From: CAVQFC01 sp036497895
GTDB lineage: Bacteria > Acidobacteriota > Vicinamibacteria > Vicinamibacterales > CAVVIG01
Assembly (NCBI GenBank): GCA_036497895.1
Contig: DASXIR010000017.1
Location: forward strand, 7,781 to 71,780
Direction: 5' to 3'
DNA length: 64,000 nucleotides
Of this stretch, positions 37,182-45,760 are shown in pieces. How positions within the stretch are numbered: position 1 is the first letter of the stretch; every line of letters begins with the position of its first letter. The notes under the pieces were generated by a model that was not told the DNA's origin, ran no database searches, and saw nothing but the letters and a program-made list of their open reading frames with translations. The translations under genes and the position numbers were made by a program.

Positions 37182-38137
37182 GGGTTCGGTTCGAAAATCA
37201 GCTGAGTTGCGCGTGTCACGCCGTCCGCGCCACGCGTGAGCGCCGCCTCAGTGTAAACCGCCGACGCGGGAATCGCGACGCCGTCCGTCACGATGCATCG
37301 GTCCACCACCGCGTTGGCGCCCACGCTGACATCGTCCCACAGGATCGAACGCGTCACTCGTGCGGTGGAGTGCACGCCGGAGCGGGGCGCGTCGATCTGC
37401 ACGGCCGCGGGCGTTCGCGCATCGAAGGCGAGTGACGTTCGCCAGTAGTCCGCGATCGTCCCTACATCCCAGAACTCCGCGTCACACACGAACCCGCGCA
37501 CCGAGCCTGGTTTCGACGCGATCAACGCGTCGTAGACGCCGCCGATTGAACTCGCCGGTGCGCCGGGAGGCAGCGCCGCGAATACCGCGGCCTCCACGAT
37601 CTGCGCGCCGATGAAATGATAGGAGCCGGCGGCCGCTGGGCCCCGGGCGACGAATCCGACAACATCGCCGCGGTCGCTGAGCCGCACGCCACCGTAGCGA
37701 AGGAACTCGCGGTTGGGCACCAGCGCCAGCGTCACTTGTGCCGTGGCCGCCATGTGCGCGTCGGAGAGACGCCGCAGATCAAGGTCTGTGAGCGTGTCGC
37801 CGTTGACGATGAAGAAACGTTCGGCGCCGAGGAGCGGCAGCGCGAGGCGTGGACCGCCGGCGCTGCCGAGCACGCGTGGCTGTTCCCACGAGTAGCGGAC
37901 CCGAACGTGAAGATCCCGGCCGTCGCCGACCACCGACGTCAGTGTCTCGGGGCGATGGTGCAGGTTCAGGACCAGTTCGGTCACGTCGTGCCTGGCCAGC
38001 CACGAAACGATGCGGCGGACCAGCGGAACCCCTGCGACGGGAATCGCCGGTTTCGCACGCACGTCGGTCAACGGTCGCAGTCGCGTGCCGAGACCGGCAG
38101 TCAGCACCAGGGCGTGATGGACCGGGATGTCGCGCAC
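37178..38137 (-). CDS. Sugar-1-phosphate nucleotidyltransferase with hexapeptide-type tail, MurU-like
   Basis: 319 residues, start GTG at 38137. The N-terminal domain is a nucleotidyltransferase: LTAGLGTRLRPLTDVRAKPAIPVAG (the GxGTRLRPLT loop and the Lys-Pro element) and FIVNGDTLTDLD. It should transfer NMP to a sugar 1-phosphate, perhaps MurNAc 1-phosphate by analogy with MurU. Unlike MurU (about 220 residues), it has about 80 extra C-terminal residues of left-handed beta-helix type (VTRSILWDDVSVGANAVVDRCIV). The GTG begins two bases after the midA stop TAG, and its end overlaps the AmgK-like gene. Confidence 0.8.
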   Translation of the reverse strand: MRDIPVHHALVLTAGLGTRLRPLTDVRAKPAIPVAGVPLVRRIVSWLARHDVTELVLNLHHRPETLTSVVGDGRDLHVRVRYSWEQPRVLGSAGGPRLALPLLGAERFFIVNGDTLTDLDLRRLSDAHMAATAQVTLALVPNREFLRYGGVRLSDRGDVVGFVARGPAAAGSYHFIGAQIVEAAVFAALPPGAPASSIGGVYDALIASKPGSVRGFVCDAEFWDVGTIADYWRTSLAFDARTPAAVQIDAPRSGVHSTARVTRSILWDDVSVGANAVVDRCIVTDGVAIPASAVYTEAALTRGADGVTRATQLIFEPNP

Positions 38138-38139
38138 CG

Positions 38140-39303
38140 CTATGTCACCCGCACGGCGAACGACAAGCCTTGCAAGGCGGACGGCTCGACGTTCTTGCTG
38201 AAGATCATCACCTTATGTGTGCTGCCGAGGCCGCCCGGCATCAGCAGCGTCTTCAACGCCAGCCGGTCTTTCAGCTCGTCGAATGTCCGGAGGCCGGCGG
38301 CGTTCAGCAGACCGAGCAGGAAGTAGGTCTGATCCAGAAACCCGACCGTAGTCAGCCCCGCGCCCTCCGCCGCGACCCGCACGCTGGTGAAGTCCACGTG
38401 CGAGGTAATGTCCTGCTCGCCTGGACGCTGCAGCCAGCCCGGCGTCAGCGACTCGGGACCGCTGCTCCGATGCGACGCATAGGTCGTCAGCGTACCGGCC
38501 GAATGGGTCGGGGAATAGAGCTCGGCGGCTTCGTGACCGTAGTCGATGATGATGATGAATCCACGCGTGAGGCGTCGCGCCGCGTCGCTGATCCAATCGA
38601 GCGCGCGCAGGTTGATCTCGACGCGCCAGCCAGGCTCGAGGGTCACGCCGAGGCGATCGAGATACGCCGCCAGCGCGGGCGTCGAGGGCTCGGCTTCAAG
38701 TGTTTCCAGACCGATCTCTTCACTGTCGCCACGGCGGTCCTGAAAGGCCGGTTCTACGTACGTTTCCCGCAGCCCGCCCTCGCGCATCACGACCTGGTGG
38801 ACGGGAAACGCATCGAGGAGTTCATTGGCGACCAGGATGCCTTCGAATGCCGTCGGCAGCGTGTCACTCGAACTGGCGAGCCGCGGTGCGACGTCGGCCA
38901 ACGATGCCGGCTGGTCGCGTCGTGCTTCCGCGCTGGCTTCGACCAGGTGAACACTGAGGGAATTGTAGAGACCGGGGTCACGGCGCCGTGCGGCGCGGAG
39001 GATGTCAGCCGACAGACGTCCGTTGCCGGCGCCGGCTTCGATCAGATCGACCGGTCGACGGTCGTCCTCTTCGCCAATCGAATCGTTGGTCGCCCGCAGA
39101 ATTCCCGCCATCTCGGCGATCTGTACTTCGAGTAGTTCGCCGAACAGCGGGCCGACGTCCACGCTGGTAAAAAAATCGCCCGCGCGCCCGGAACGTCGGG
39201 CGGCGCGGGCGTAATAGCCGAACGCGGGATGATAAAGCGCGAGGTCCATGAACGCCTCCACGGTAAGTGGACTGCGTTCACGGATCAGGTCAGCTGGCAG
39301 CAA
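38140..39303 (-). CDS. MidA/NDUFAF7-family SAM-dependent methyltransferase
   Basis: 387 residues, DUF185 family. The hallmark start is FMDLALYHPAFGYYA, then GDFFTSVDVGPLFGELL and the SAM loop IEAGAGNGRLSADIL, with EGILVANELLDAFPVH. The human homologue methylates an Arg of complex I subunit NDUFS2; the bacterial substrate is unknown. The start is uncertain: TTG at 39303, or a later codon such as the GTG twelve codons on; an in-frame stop lies just upstream of 39303. It is one of a tight minus-strand series with the MurU-like gene. Confidence 0.85.
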   Translation of the reverse strand: MLPADLIRERSPLTVEAFMDLALYHPAFGYYARAARRSGRAGDFFTSVDVGPLFGELLEVQIAEMAGILRATNDSIGEEDDRRPVDLIEAGAGNGRLSADILRAARRRDPGLYNSLSVHLVEASAEARRDQPASLADVAPRLASSSDTLPTAFEGILVANELLDAFPVHQVVMREGGLRETYVEPAFQDRRGDSEEIGLETLEAEPSTPALAAYLDRLGVTLEPGWRVEINLRALDWISDAARRLTRGFIIIIDYGHEAAELYSPTHSAGTLTTYASHRSSGPESLTPGWLQRPGEQDITSHVDFTSVRVAAEGAGLTTVGFLDQTYFLLGLLNAAGLRTFDELKDRLALKTLLMPGGLGSTHKVMIFSKNVEPSALQGLSFAVRVT

Positions 39304-39324
39304 TCAGCAATCTGCCGTTGACGG

Positions 39325-40938
39325 TTATTCCTTCTTGACCGGCACGAACACCTCGGTGTCGCCGCGCCACACGCGCAACTGGGCTATGTGTCCGGTCTGG
39401 ACCTTCTGGAGTTCGGCTGCGGCGGCGGCCGCCGACGTGATCGCTTTGCCGTTCACCGACAGGATGACGTCGCCCGGCCGCAGCGCGCCCGCGGACGGTC
39501 CGTCGACGTCAACATCCGTGACGACCGCGCCGGTCTGTCCGGACGGCATCCGCAGCCGTCGCGCCATCGCCGGCGTCACGTTCTCGAGCGTGAGACCGAA
39601 GCTGCCGGTGTTCTGCTGTTCCGGCGCCTGCTGGTCGTCTGGTGCCGGACGCCGCTGCGGGCTCTGCTCGGCCTCGAGATCCAGTTCCTCGACGGTGACG
39701 TTGAGCGTTTTCTCGAGCTTGTTGCGCAGCACCTTCACCGGCACCGTCGTGCCGGGCTTGGTCGCGATCACCATCTTCACCAGTTCGTCGCTGTTGTTCA
39801 CCGGACGTCCGTTGTACTGCACGATGACATCGCCCGGCTCCATCCCGGCCTTGGCCGAGGCGCCGCCCGCGGGCAGCTGCGCCACCAGCGCACCCATCCG
39901 GGTCTTGAGGCCGAAGTCCTCGTAGCCGTCACGCGGCACGGCGATCACCTGCACCCCGATCCGCCCGCGCACGATCTTGCCGGTGCGCAGCTGCGGCAGC
40001 AGTTCGCGAACCGTGTTGCTCGGCACGGCGAAGCCGATGCCGATGTTCCCCTCGTTGCGCGAGTTGGTGATGATCGCGGTGTTCATACCGATCACTTCGC
40101 CGCGCACGTTCAGCAGCGGACCGCCGGAGTTGCCCGGGTTGATCGCCGCGTCGGTCTGCAGCATGTCGTTGTTGCGGCCGTTGGTCACCGCAAACGCACG
40201 CTGGGTCGCGCTGATCACGCCGACCGTCACCGTGTGCGAGTAGCCGAACGGATTGCCAATCGCCATCACCCAGTCGCCGGGGAAGATCTGCGACGAGTCG
40301 CCGAACTTCGCCTCGACCAGCGGGCGATTCGGCTTCTCCACGAGCTGAATCAGGGCGCTGTCGGTCAGCTGGTCGCGGCCGACCACCTTGGCCTGGTAGA
40401 ACTGGGGATCGTTCTCGTCGTCGTTGAACGCGACTTCGATCTTGGTCGCATCCTCGACCACGTGGTTGTTGGTGAGGATGAAGCCTTCCTTGCTGATGAT
40501 GAAACCGGTGCCGGCAGCACGGGTGGTCTGTTCCTTCTGCTTGCGCCCGCCCCGGCCGCTGCCGTTGCCGTTGCCGCGTCCCTGCGGCGGCGCGTTCTGG
40601 TCGTCGGGGTCACCGCCGCCCGGCGTGCCGAAGAAGCGGTGGAAGAGATCGTCCGGCGCGCCACCGCCGTTGCCGAAGAACTCGGACAGGTCCTGGGCCT
40701 TTGCCTTCATTTCGGTCCGGATGTTCACCACAGCTGGCGTCATCGCCTTGGCGATATTGCGGAAGGTGTCGGCGTTGAGCGCGCCGGTCACCGGCGTTCC
40801 ATTTACCGGCGCCATCGTCATCGTCTGCGCCGAGGACGCGGGTGCGAGATCGAGCCGTGACGCAATCACCATCCCGACAAAGAGGGAAGCGACGGCGAGC
40901 AGGACGGCGTAAAAGGCGGTGGTCTTGCGAGTGGACAT
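39325..40938 (-). CDS. Periplasmic Do/DegP-type serine protease with two PDZ domains
   Basis: 537 residues. HtrA/DegP-type quality-control protease and chaperone. An N-terminal signal anchor (FYAVLLAVASLFVGMVIA) is followed by a Gly/Asn/Arg-rich loop (about 88-140), the trypsin-like domain with His in LTNNHVVED, Asp in TDSALIQL and Ser in INPGNSGGPLL, and two PDZ domains (about 310-400 and 440-530). The start is the ATG at 40938, with GGAGGT upstream, not the GTG at 40944 that begins two codons earlier. A perfect nine-pair hairpin sits directly upstream of the ribosome binding site. Confidence 0.95.
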   Translation of the reverse strand: MSTRKTTAFYAVLLAVASLFVGMVIASRLDLAPASSAQTMTMAPVNGTPVTGALNADTFRNIAKAMTPAVVNIRTEMKAKAQDLSEFFGNGGGAPDDLFHRFFGTPGGGDPDDQNAPPQGRGNGNGSGRGGRKQKEQTTRAAGTGFIISKEGFILTNNHVVEDATKIEVAFNDDENDPQFYQAKVVGRDQLTDSALIQLVEKPNRPLVEAKFGDSSQIFPGDWVMAIGNPFGYSHTVTVGVISATQRAFAVTNGRNNDMLQTDAAINPGNSGGPLLNVRGEVIGMNTAIITNSRNEGNIGIGFAVPSNTVRELLPQLRTGKIVRGRIGVQVIAVPRDGYEDFGLKTRMGALVAQLPAGGASAKAGMEPGDVIVQYNGRPVNNSDELVKMVIATKPGTTVPVKVLRNKLEKTLNVTVEELDLEAEQSPQRRPAPDDQQAPEQQNTGSFGLTLENVTPAMARRLRMPSGQTGAVVTDVDVDGPSAGALRPGDVILSVNGKAITSAAAAAAELQKVQTGHIAQLRVWRGDTEVFVPVKKE

Positions 40939-40952
40939 CGTCACGAACCTCC

Positions 40953-40974
40953 GGCGGGTCCATCAGGACCCGCC
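40953..40974 (-). promoter_or_regulatory. Perfect 9-bp hairpin upstream of the htrA-type ribosome binding site
   Basis: GGCGGGTCC, loop TGAT on the transcribed strand, GGACCCGCC: nine perfect pairs with no T-tract. Its 3' arm is immediately followed by GGAGGT. It lies between the M24 peptidase stop and the protease start and could stabilise mRNA, act as a processing site or influence translation. Confidence 0.5.
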
Positions 40975-40978
40975 CTGC

Positions 40979-42184
40979 TTAAACGAGTGCCAGAATGTCG
41001 GTTTGCAGCGGCCCGGTGACCACTGCGTCGCGCGCCGCGACGACCATGTTGATTTCCGTGCGAACGCCGAAGTCATCGAAGTAGACGCCAGGCTCGATCG
41101 TAAAGCCGGTCCCGGCCAGGAGACGGCGATCGTCGTGTGTCTCGTAGTCGTCCATATTGACGCCGTTGCCGTGCACCGACTCGCCGAGGCTGTGGCCGGT
41201 GCGGTGCAGGATGTGGTCCGCCAGTCCTGCGTCCCGAATCACCGCCGAGGCCACGCGATCCACCTCGAAGCCGCGCACATCGCGGCCGGAGCGGGTCGCG
41301 TCCTGAACCAGCGAAACCGCGGCGTCGCGCGCCCGGCAAATCGTGGCGAACGCGTTGACGATCCGGTCCGGCGGCCGCGTGCCGGTATAGCCAATCCAGG
41401 TGATGTCCGCGTAGACCGCGCCGGGACGATCGAGCTTGCCCCACAGATCCAGCAGCACCAGTTCCTCGGCGCGGATGCTGCGGTGGACTGACGCGGTCGG
41501 CAGGTAGTGCGGGTTGCCCGCATTCTCGGCCGCCGACACGTTGGGCTCGGCGTCGGCCACCAGCCCCTCGTCGCGGAACCATCCGCTCATCAACTGTTGA
41601 ATGTCGAACTCGGTCGTCGGGACACCATCTCTGATGCGCTGCGCCACCGCTTCGAACGCTCGATCCTTCACGCGGTACAGCTTATCGGACGCTTGCCGAT
41701 GCGTCGTGATTGCTTCGGCGCTCCAGACTGCGGAGAAACGCTGAATCAGATCGCCGGAGGAGACCACTTCAACGCCAGCCTGCCGGACGAGCTCGACGGT
41801 ACCGCCATCCACGCGCGATACATAAGGGATCGCACAAAGTGGTGAATATTCCATGGCAACCCGCCGCAGCCCGGTCAGCAGGCGCTTCAGGCCAGCCGTC
41901 AGCTGGTCGCGTCCGGCGTAGCGCTCGGTCGATCCGGGCAGGTGCGCGAGCGAATTTTTCTCGATCGCGTGCACCAGTCCGCGCGGCTCGCCGACCGCCG
42001 GAATCAGGTAATACCACCGGCGCGTCGCGAGATGGCCGCTCTGGCGTGCAACCGCGGTGACGTCCGCCGCGATCGGGTTCAGACCGCGGAAGTCATACAA
42101 CAGCCAGCCATCCATGCCGTCGGCTTTGAGCGCCGCCTGCACTGCACCGATGTCCAAGCCTGCCTCGGTCTGCGACGAGATCAT
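40979..42184 (-). CDS. M24-family metallopeptidase, Xaa-Pro aminopeptidase type
   Basis: 401 residues from the ATG at 42184; the open frame continues upstream but has no plausible start. The creatinase-like N-terminal half (about 1-170) and the pita-bread catalytic half fit M24B. Metal ligands appear as Asp in LLDLWGKLD and DITWIG, His in HRTGHSLGESVHGNG, Glu in TIEPGVYFDDFG and Glu in RTEINMVV. It should remove N-terminal residues before Pro, or act as a dipeptidase; the substrate is not determined. It is 41 bp upstream of htrA. A TATACT box lies seven bases before its start. Confidence 0.85.
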   Translation of the reverse strand: MISSQTEAGLDIGAVQAALKADGMDGWLLYDFRGLNPIAADVTAVARQSGHLATRRWYYLIPAVGEPRGLVHAIEKNSLAHLPGSTERYAGRDQLTAGLKRLLTGLRRVAMEYSPLCAIPYVSRVDGGTVELVRQAGVEVVSSGDLIQRFSAVWSAEAITTHRQASDKLYRVKDRAFEAVAQRIRDGVPTTEFDIQQLMSGWFRDEGLVADAEPNVSAAENAGNPHYLPTASVHRSIRAEELVLLDLWGKLDRPGAVYADITWIGYTGTRPPDRIVNAFATICRARDAAVSLVQDATRSGRDVRGFEVDRVASAVIRDAGLADHILHRTGHSLGESVHGNGVNMDDYETHDDRRLLAGTGFTIEPGVYFDDFGVRTEINMVVAARDAVVTGPLQTDILALV

Positions 42185-42191
42185 CGCTTCC

Positions 42192-42197
42192 AGTATA
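42192..42197 (-). promoter_or_regulatory. -10 box of the M24 peptidase gene, probably leaderless
   Basis: TATACT on the minus strand, exactly seven bases before the ATG. It faces the plus-strand TATAAT at 42209-42214 within a 42-bp divergent gap. GGAAG between box and start is too close to be an efficient ribosome binding site. Confidence 0.45.
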
Positions 42198-42208
42198 GCC
42201 GGGACGCT

Positions 42209-42214
42209 TATAAT
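42209..42214 (+). promoter_or_regulatory. -10 box of the VWFA-related protein gene
   Basis: A perfect TATAAT, twelve bases before the ATG at 42227, predicting a leader of only about six bases. No strong -35 is visible. It overlaps the divergent promoter of the M24 gene. Confidence 0.5.
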
Positions 42215-42226
42215 CGGACCAAGGTC

Positions 42227-44359
42227 ATGAACATGCATGCACGTGCTCGAATCGCGGCGCTGATCGCTTTCCTGATGGGCACCGCGCTGACCGCCGGCCA
42301 GGCGCCCGCCCCGGCGCCCGCGCCCGCGCAGCAGCCGCCGGCCGGCCAGCAACCGGCCCCGCCGACCTTCAAGGTCCGTGTGGATTATGTCGAGGTCGAT
42401 ACGATCGTCACCGACAAGCAGGGCAAGTTCGTCCGGGACCTCACGAAAGAAGACTTCCAGGTCCTCGAGGACGGCAAATCGCAGACGATTGCGCAGTTCA
42501 CCACCGTGGACATACCGGTCGAGCGCGCCGATCATCCGCTGTTCGCGGTCTCACCGATCGCTCCCGACGTCAGGACCAACGAAAAGCCGTTCGACGGACG
42601 CGTCTACGTGATGGTGGTCGACGATCTCCACACCTTGTTCGGCCGGTCCCAGCGCGTGAAGATAGCGGCCAGGCAGTTCATCGAGCAGCGCCTCGGCGCC
42701 AATGACATGATGGCCATCGTTCACACCGCCGGGCCGTCCAACGGGAACCAGGAGTTCACGAACAACAAACGCCTGCTGCTGGCGGCCGTGGACAAGACCC
42801 AGGGCCGCAAGCTGGACTCGGCCACGATCAACAAGACCAACGAGTACAACAACACCCGGGGGACGCGTCAGCCGGGCGATGCCCTCAACGACCCGGACGA
42901 TTCGGAACGTGCCTTCAACGCGCGTTCGTCGCTTGATACGCTGCGAAACGTCGCCGACTGGTTCGGATCGGTGCGCGGCCGGCGCAAGGCCATCCTGTTC
43001 GTGAGCGAAGGCATCGACTACGACATCAACGACATCATCCCGCAGCAGGGCTCCAACCACCAGGGCGCCTCGATGGTTCTCGACGCAACGCGCGACGCGA
43101 TTTCTTCGGCGACGCGTTCGAACGTCGCGATTTACGGCATCGATCCGCGCGGCCTGACCGACCTCGGCGACGAGTCGATCACCGTCGGTGCCTTTCCCGA
43201 CGACACCTCGCTCGGCGTGGGAACCTCGTCGCTGTTCAACGAGGTCAGGCTCTCGCAGGACAGCCTGCGCACGCTGTCAGACGAGACCGGCGGCTTTGCC
43301 GTCGTCAACAAGAACGATTTCACCACCGCGTTCCAGCGCATCCAGGAGGACAACAGCTCCTACTACGTGCTGGCGTACTACCCGCCCGATCCTCGCCCGG
43401 GGCGCTTCCATAAGATCGACGTCCGCGTCACGCGGCCGGGACTGACCGTCCGCGGCCGTCGCGCCTACGTCACGCCCAAGAAGGTGGACGACAAGAACAA
43501 CAAGACCACCACCAAGAGCGTGACCACGCCGGAAGTCCGCGAGGCGCTCGACAGCCCGCTCCCGGTCAGCGGATTGACGATGCATGTGTTCTTCTCGCCG
43601 TTCAAGGGGACGGCGCCGAACGCCTCGGTGTTGATGGGCGTCGAACTGCGCGGCCGCGACATGGCGCTGAGCCAGACTGACTCGCTGCAGCTTTCGTATA
43701 TCGCGATTGACTCCACCGGCAAGATCAAGGGCGGCAACACCGATTCGCTGACGATGTCGGCGCTGCGGCCGGACACCAAGGCGCGCATCGAGCAAACCGG
43801 GCTGCGGCTGTTGAATCGCATGGACCTGCCGCCCGGCAAGTATCAGGTGCGCATCGCCGCGCAGGATTCCGGATCCGCCAGCGTCGGCGCAGTGCAGTAC
43901 GACCTCGATGTTCCGGACTTCGCCAAGGCGCCATTCAGCATGAGCGGCATCGTCATGACCTCGCCGCTCGGCTCGGCGCTTCCGACCGCCCGCGCCGACG
44001 AACAACTGAAGCCGGTGATGCCCGGACCGCCGATTGCGCGACGCAACTTCCCGCAGAACGACGAAGTCACACTGTTCGCAGAGGTCTACGACAACGCCGG
44101 CAAGCAGCCGCACAAGGTCGACATCACGTGCACGGTGACCGCCGACGAAGGTAAGGTGATGTTCAAGACCGACGAAACGCGCGACTCGAGCGATCTCGGC
44201 GGCCAGCGCGGCGGCTATGGTTACACCACCAAGATTCCCATGAAGGACCTCGCTCCCGGCCGCTACGTGCTGAAAGTCGAAGCGGCGTCGCGGGTCAAGG
44301 ACACCCCGACGGTCGCGCGTGAGGTCGAGTTCACGGTCGAACCGGCGGCGGGCAGGTGA
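42227..44359 (+). CDS. VWFA-related acidobacterial-type secreted protein
   Basis: 710 residues from the ATG at 42227. It has a signal peptide ending near Thr-Ala-Gly-Gln-Ala, a Pro/Ala/Gln-rich linker, then a domain beginning VRVDYVEVDTIVTDKQGKFVRDLTKEDFQVLEDGK, which is the VWFA-related signature (TIGR03436 type) abundant in Acidobacteria. The von Willebrand A core (YVMVVDDLHTLFG) has Asp residues but lacks an obvious complete MIDAS DxSxS. The C-terminal half (about 430-710) is beta-rich, unidentified. It is presumably exported; the biological role of the family is unknown. It overlaps the PrcB-like gene by 4 bp. Confidence 0.88.
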   Translation: MNMHARARIAALIAFLMGTALTAGQAPAPAPAPAQQPPAGQQPAPPTFKVRVDYVEVDTIVTDKQGKFVRDLTKEDFQVLEDGKSQTIAQFTTVDIPVERADHPLFAVSPIAPDVRTNEKPFDGRVYVMVVDDLHTLFGRSQRVKIAARQFIEQRLGANDMMAIVHTAGPSNGNQEFTNNKRLLLAAVDKTQGRKLDSATINKTNEYNNTRGTRQPGDALNDPDDSERAFNARSSLDTLRNVADWFGSVRGRRKAILFVSEGIDYDINDIIPQQGSNHQGASMVLDATRDAISSATRSNVAIYGIDPRGLTDLGDESITVGAFPDDTSLGVGTSSLFNEVRLSQDSLRTLSDETGGFAVVNKNDFTTAFQRIQEDNSSYYVLAYYPPDPRPGRFHKIDVRVTRPGLTVRGRRAYVTPKKVDDKNNKTTTKSVTTPEVREALDSPLPVSGLTMHVFFSPFKGTAPNASVLMGVELRGRDMALSQTDSLQLSYIAIDSTGKIKGGNTDSLTMSALRPDTKARIEQTGLRLLNRMDLPPGKYQVRIAAQDSGSASVGAVQYDLDVPDFAKAPFSMSGIVMTSPLGSALPTARADEQLKPVMPGPPIARRNFPQNDEVTLFAEVYDNAGKQPHKVDITCTVTADEGKVMFKTDETRDSSDLGGQRGGYGYTTKIPMKDLAPGRYVLKVEAASRVKDTPTVAREVEFTVEPAAGR

Positions 44360-44766
44360 AGGCGTTCGCCGTCGCAATTGCGGCGCTGCTTTGGGCGATG
44401 GCTCCAGTCGCCTTGACGACTCTCGACAAAGGCAGTCAGAGCAACGTCGACGAAGGCCGCCAGGTATCGATCCGGACCGAACAAGAGTGGACCCGGCTGT
44501 GGCAGCAGCACAAACCGGATCGGCCGAAACCGGCAGTCGATTTTTCAACGCAGATGGTGCTGGGGGTGTTCATGGGCAGCCGCTCGACGGGAGGATTTGC
44601 CGTCGAGATTCTCGGCGCGTCTGAAGCCGGCGGTGCGCTGACGGTCCGGTATCGCGAGACGATTCCGCAGCCAGGCGCGATCACCGCCCAGGTGATCAGC
44701 TCGCCGTATCACCTGGTGGCAGTGCCGAAGGTCACCGGGGCGGTGACCTTCGAGAAGGTTCGCTAG
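44356..44766 (+). CDS. PrcB-like secreted protein
   Basis: 136 residues beginning with GTG at 44356, which overlaps the VWFA-protein stop (GTGA). An N-terminal signal peptide (FAVAIAALLWAMAPVALT) is followed by a domain with WTRLWQQHKPDRPKPAVDF, VLGVFMGSRSTGGFAVEI and the tail SSPYHLVAVPKVTGAVTFEKV, which match the C-terminal domain of protease complex subunit PrcB. It may bind or regulate a periplasmic partner. Translational coupling suggests it works with the VWFA-related protein. Confidence 0.7.
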   Translation: MKAFAVAIAALLWAMAPVALTTLDKGSQSNVDEGRQVSIRTEQEWTRLWQQHKPDRPKPAVDFSTQMVLGVFMGSRSTGGFAVEILGASEAGGALTVRYRETIPQPGAITAQVISSPYHLVAVPKVTGAVTFEKVR

Positions 44767-44770
44767 CGTC

Positions 44771-45229
44771 CTAGGTTTTCGCCGGATCCGGGAACTTGTC
44801 CACGCGCTTGGGTTTTGGCACCGTGCCGTTGGCGTGGCTGAAGTTGTAGTTGTTCGAGGTCATGCCGGTCTTGAACGGCGTCTCGATCGTGATCGTCTGC
44901 ACTTCGCCGGGCTGCAGCAGGCCGTTGATGATGCCCTTGCTGCCACCAACCGCCGTGCCGCCCTTGTCGTACCAGGTTTCGGCGATCGTCAACCGCGCGA
45001 TCGGCGCATTCGAGGCGTTGCGGACCTTGATCTTGGTGATGATCATGTCCTTGTCGCGCTTGGTTTCGGGCTTGGTGAACTCGACTTCCGCGGCCCCTTT
45101 GATCGGCGGCGTGAATTTCTTGCCCGCCAGCACCGATGTCATCGGCGGCGGGGTCTGGGCGAAGGCGGCGGTCGCGGCGAGCGTAGCGCTCAAGAGCGTC
45201 ACGGCAGCGGTCAAACGCGCGCGTGTCAT
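44771..45229 (-). CDS. Secreted FxLYD-like beta-sandwich protein
   Basis: 152 residues from the ATG at 45229, which follows GGGAGGATC; the upstream open frame is rejected. The signal peptide (TAAVTLLSATLAATAAFA) is followed by a conserved-looking beta-domain: KIKVRNASNAPIARLTIAETWYDKGGT and LLQPGEVQTITIETPF. This is the pattern of FxLYD domains (post-translational-modification and adhesion related immunoglobulin-like folds). No enzyme motif; the function is unknown. It has its own promoter with a perfect -10 box at 45278-45283. Confidence 0.65.
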   Translation of the reverse strand: MTRARLTAAVTLLSATLAATAAFAQTPPPMTSVLAGKKFTPPIKGAAEVEFTKPETKRDKDMIITKIKVRNASNAPIARLTIAETWYDKGGTAVGGSKGIINGLLQPGEVQTITIETPFKTGMTSNNYNFSHANGTVPKPKRVDKFPDPAKT

Positions 45230-45277
45230 AAGATCCTCCCGGTAATAGACGAAGAAAAACGACGGCGAAACTGCGGG

Positions 45278-45283
45278 ATTATA
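45278..45283 (-). promoter_or_regulatory. -10 box of the FxLYD-like protein gene
   Basis: TATAAT on the minus strand, 48 nt before the ATG at 45229. TTGGAA lies upstream with a short 15-nt spacer. It overlaps the 3' end flank of the zinc-ribbon gene. Confidence 0.45.
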
Positions 45284-45285
45284 TA

Positions 45286-45744
45286 TTACATCTCCCCGTT
45301 CCAATCCTCCGGCTCAGGGTTCACCGAGCGGAAGATCTCCATGTGCCATTTGCCGCCGCCCCACGGTTCGATGACCTCGGCGGCGACGACGTCGACGAGC
45401 AGTTCGGAGAAGAGCCGGCCTTCGGGATCGCCTTCGAGGTGGTAGGCCGGTTCGTCCCAGCCGAAATTCGGATAGAGCATCAACGTCAGGAACAGGTCGT
45501 AGCCATCGTCGACCACGATCAGCTGGCCGCAGGGCCGTTTCTGCGTCGAGTGATAGATCAGGTATTTTTCAGCGCTGTGCGCGCGGATATAGCGTTTGAG
45601 CGCGAACTCGCGCGCCACAATTTCTTCGACCGCGATTTTCTTGTCCCAGCAATCGCGGCAGTACTTCTCCTCGCCGCGCGGCTCCGACACATCCTTGGCC
45701 CCGCACAGGGCGCAGCGGGTTTTCTCGACAGACTTGCGTGGCAT
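45286..45744 (-). CDS. Small zinc-ribbon protein, unknown function
   Basis: 152 residues. The N-terminus carries two Cys pairs, CALCGAKD and CRDCWDKK, spaced like a treble-clef or zinc ribbon. The rest has the motifs HSAEKYLIYHSTQKRPCGQLIVVDDGYDLFLTLMLYPNFGW and ends acidic. I know no named family with this pattern. A TAGACT box lies exactly six bases before its ATG, suggesting leaderless transcription. It is unrelated in function to the neighbours as far as can be seen. Confidence 0.6.
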   Translation of the reverse strand: MPRKSVEKTRCALCGAKDVSEPRGEEKYCRDCWDKKIAVEEIVAREFALKRYIRAHSAEKYLIYHSTQKRPCGQLIVVDDGYDLFLTLMLYPNFGWDEPAYHLEGDPEGRLFSELLVDVVAAEVIEPWGGGKWHMEIFRSVNPEPEDWNGEM

Positions 45745-45750
45745 GCCACC

Positions 45751-45756
45751 AGTCTA
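45751..45756 (-). promoter_or_regulatory. Candidate leaderless -10 box of the zinc-ribbon gene
   Basis: TAGACT on the minus strand, six bases before the ATG at 45744; no Shine-Dalgarno sequence is present between them. Confidence 0.4.
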
Positions 45757-45760
45757 GCAT

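Noticed and set aside
41942..42226. N-terminal extension of the VWFA-related protein
   Set aside because: It overlaps the divergent M24 peptidase and lacks a signal peptide; the ATG at 42227 begins one.
42185..42535. Extended M24 peptidase start
   Set aside because: The extension is the VWFA gene antisense, Arg/Gly-rich, with no family similarity.
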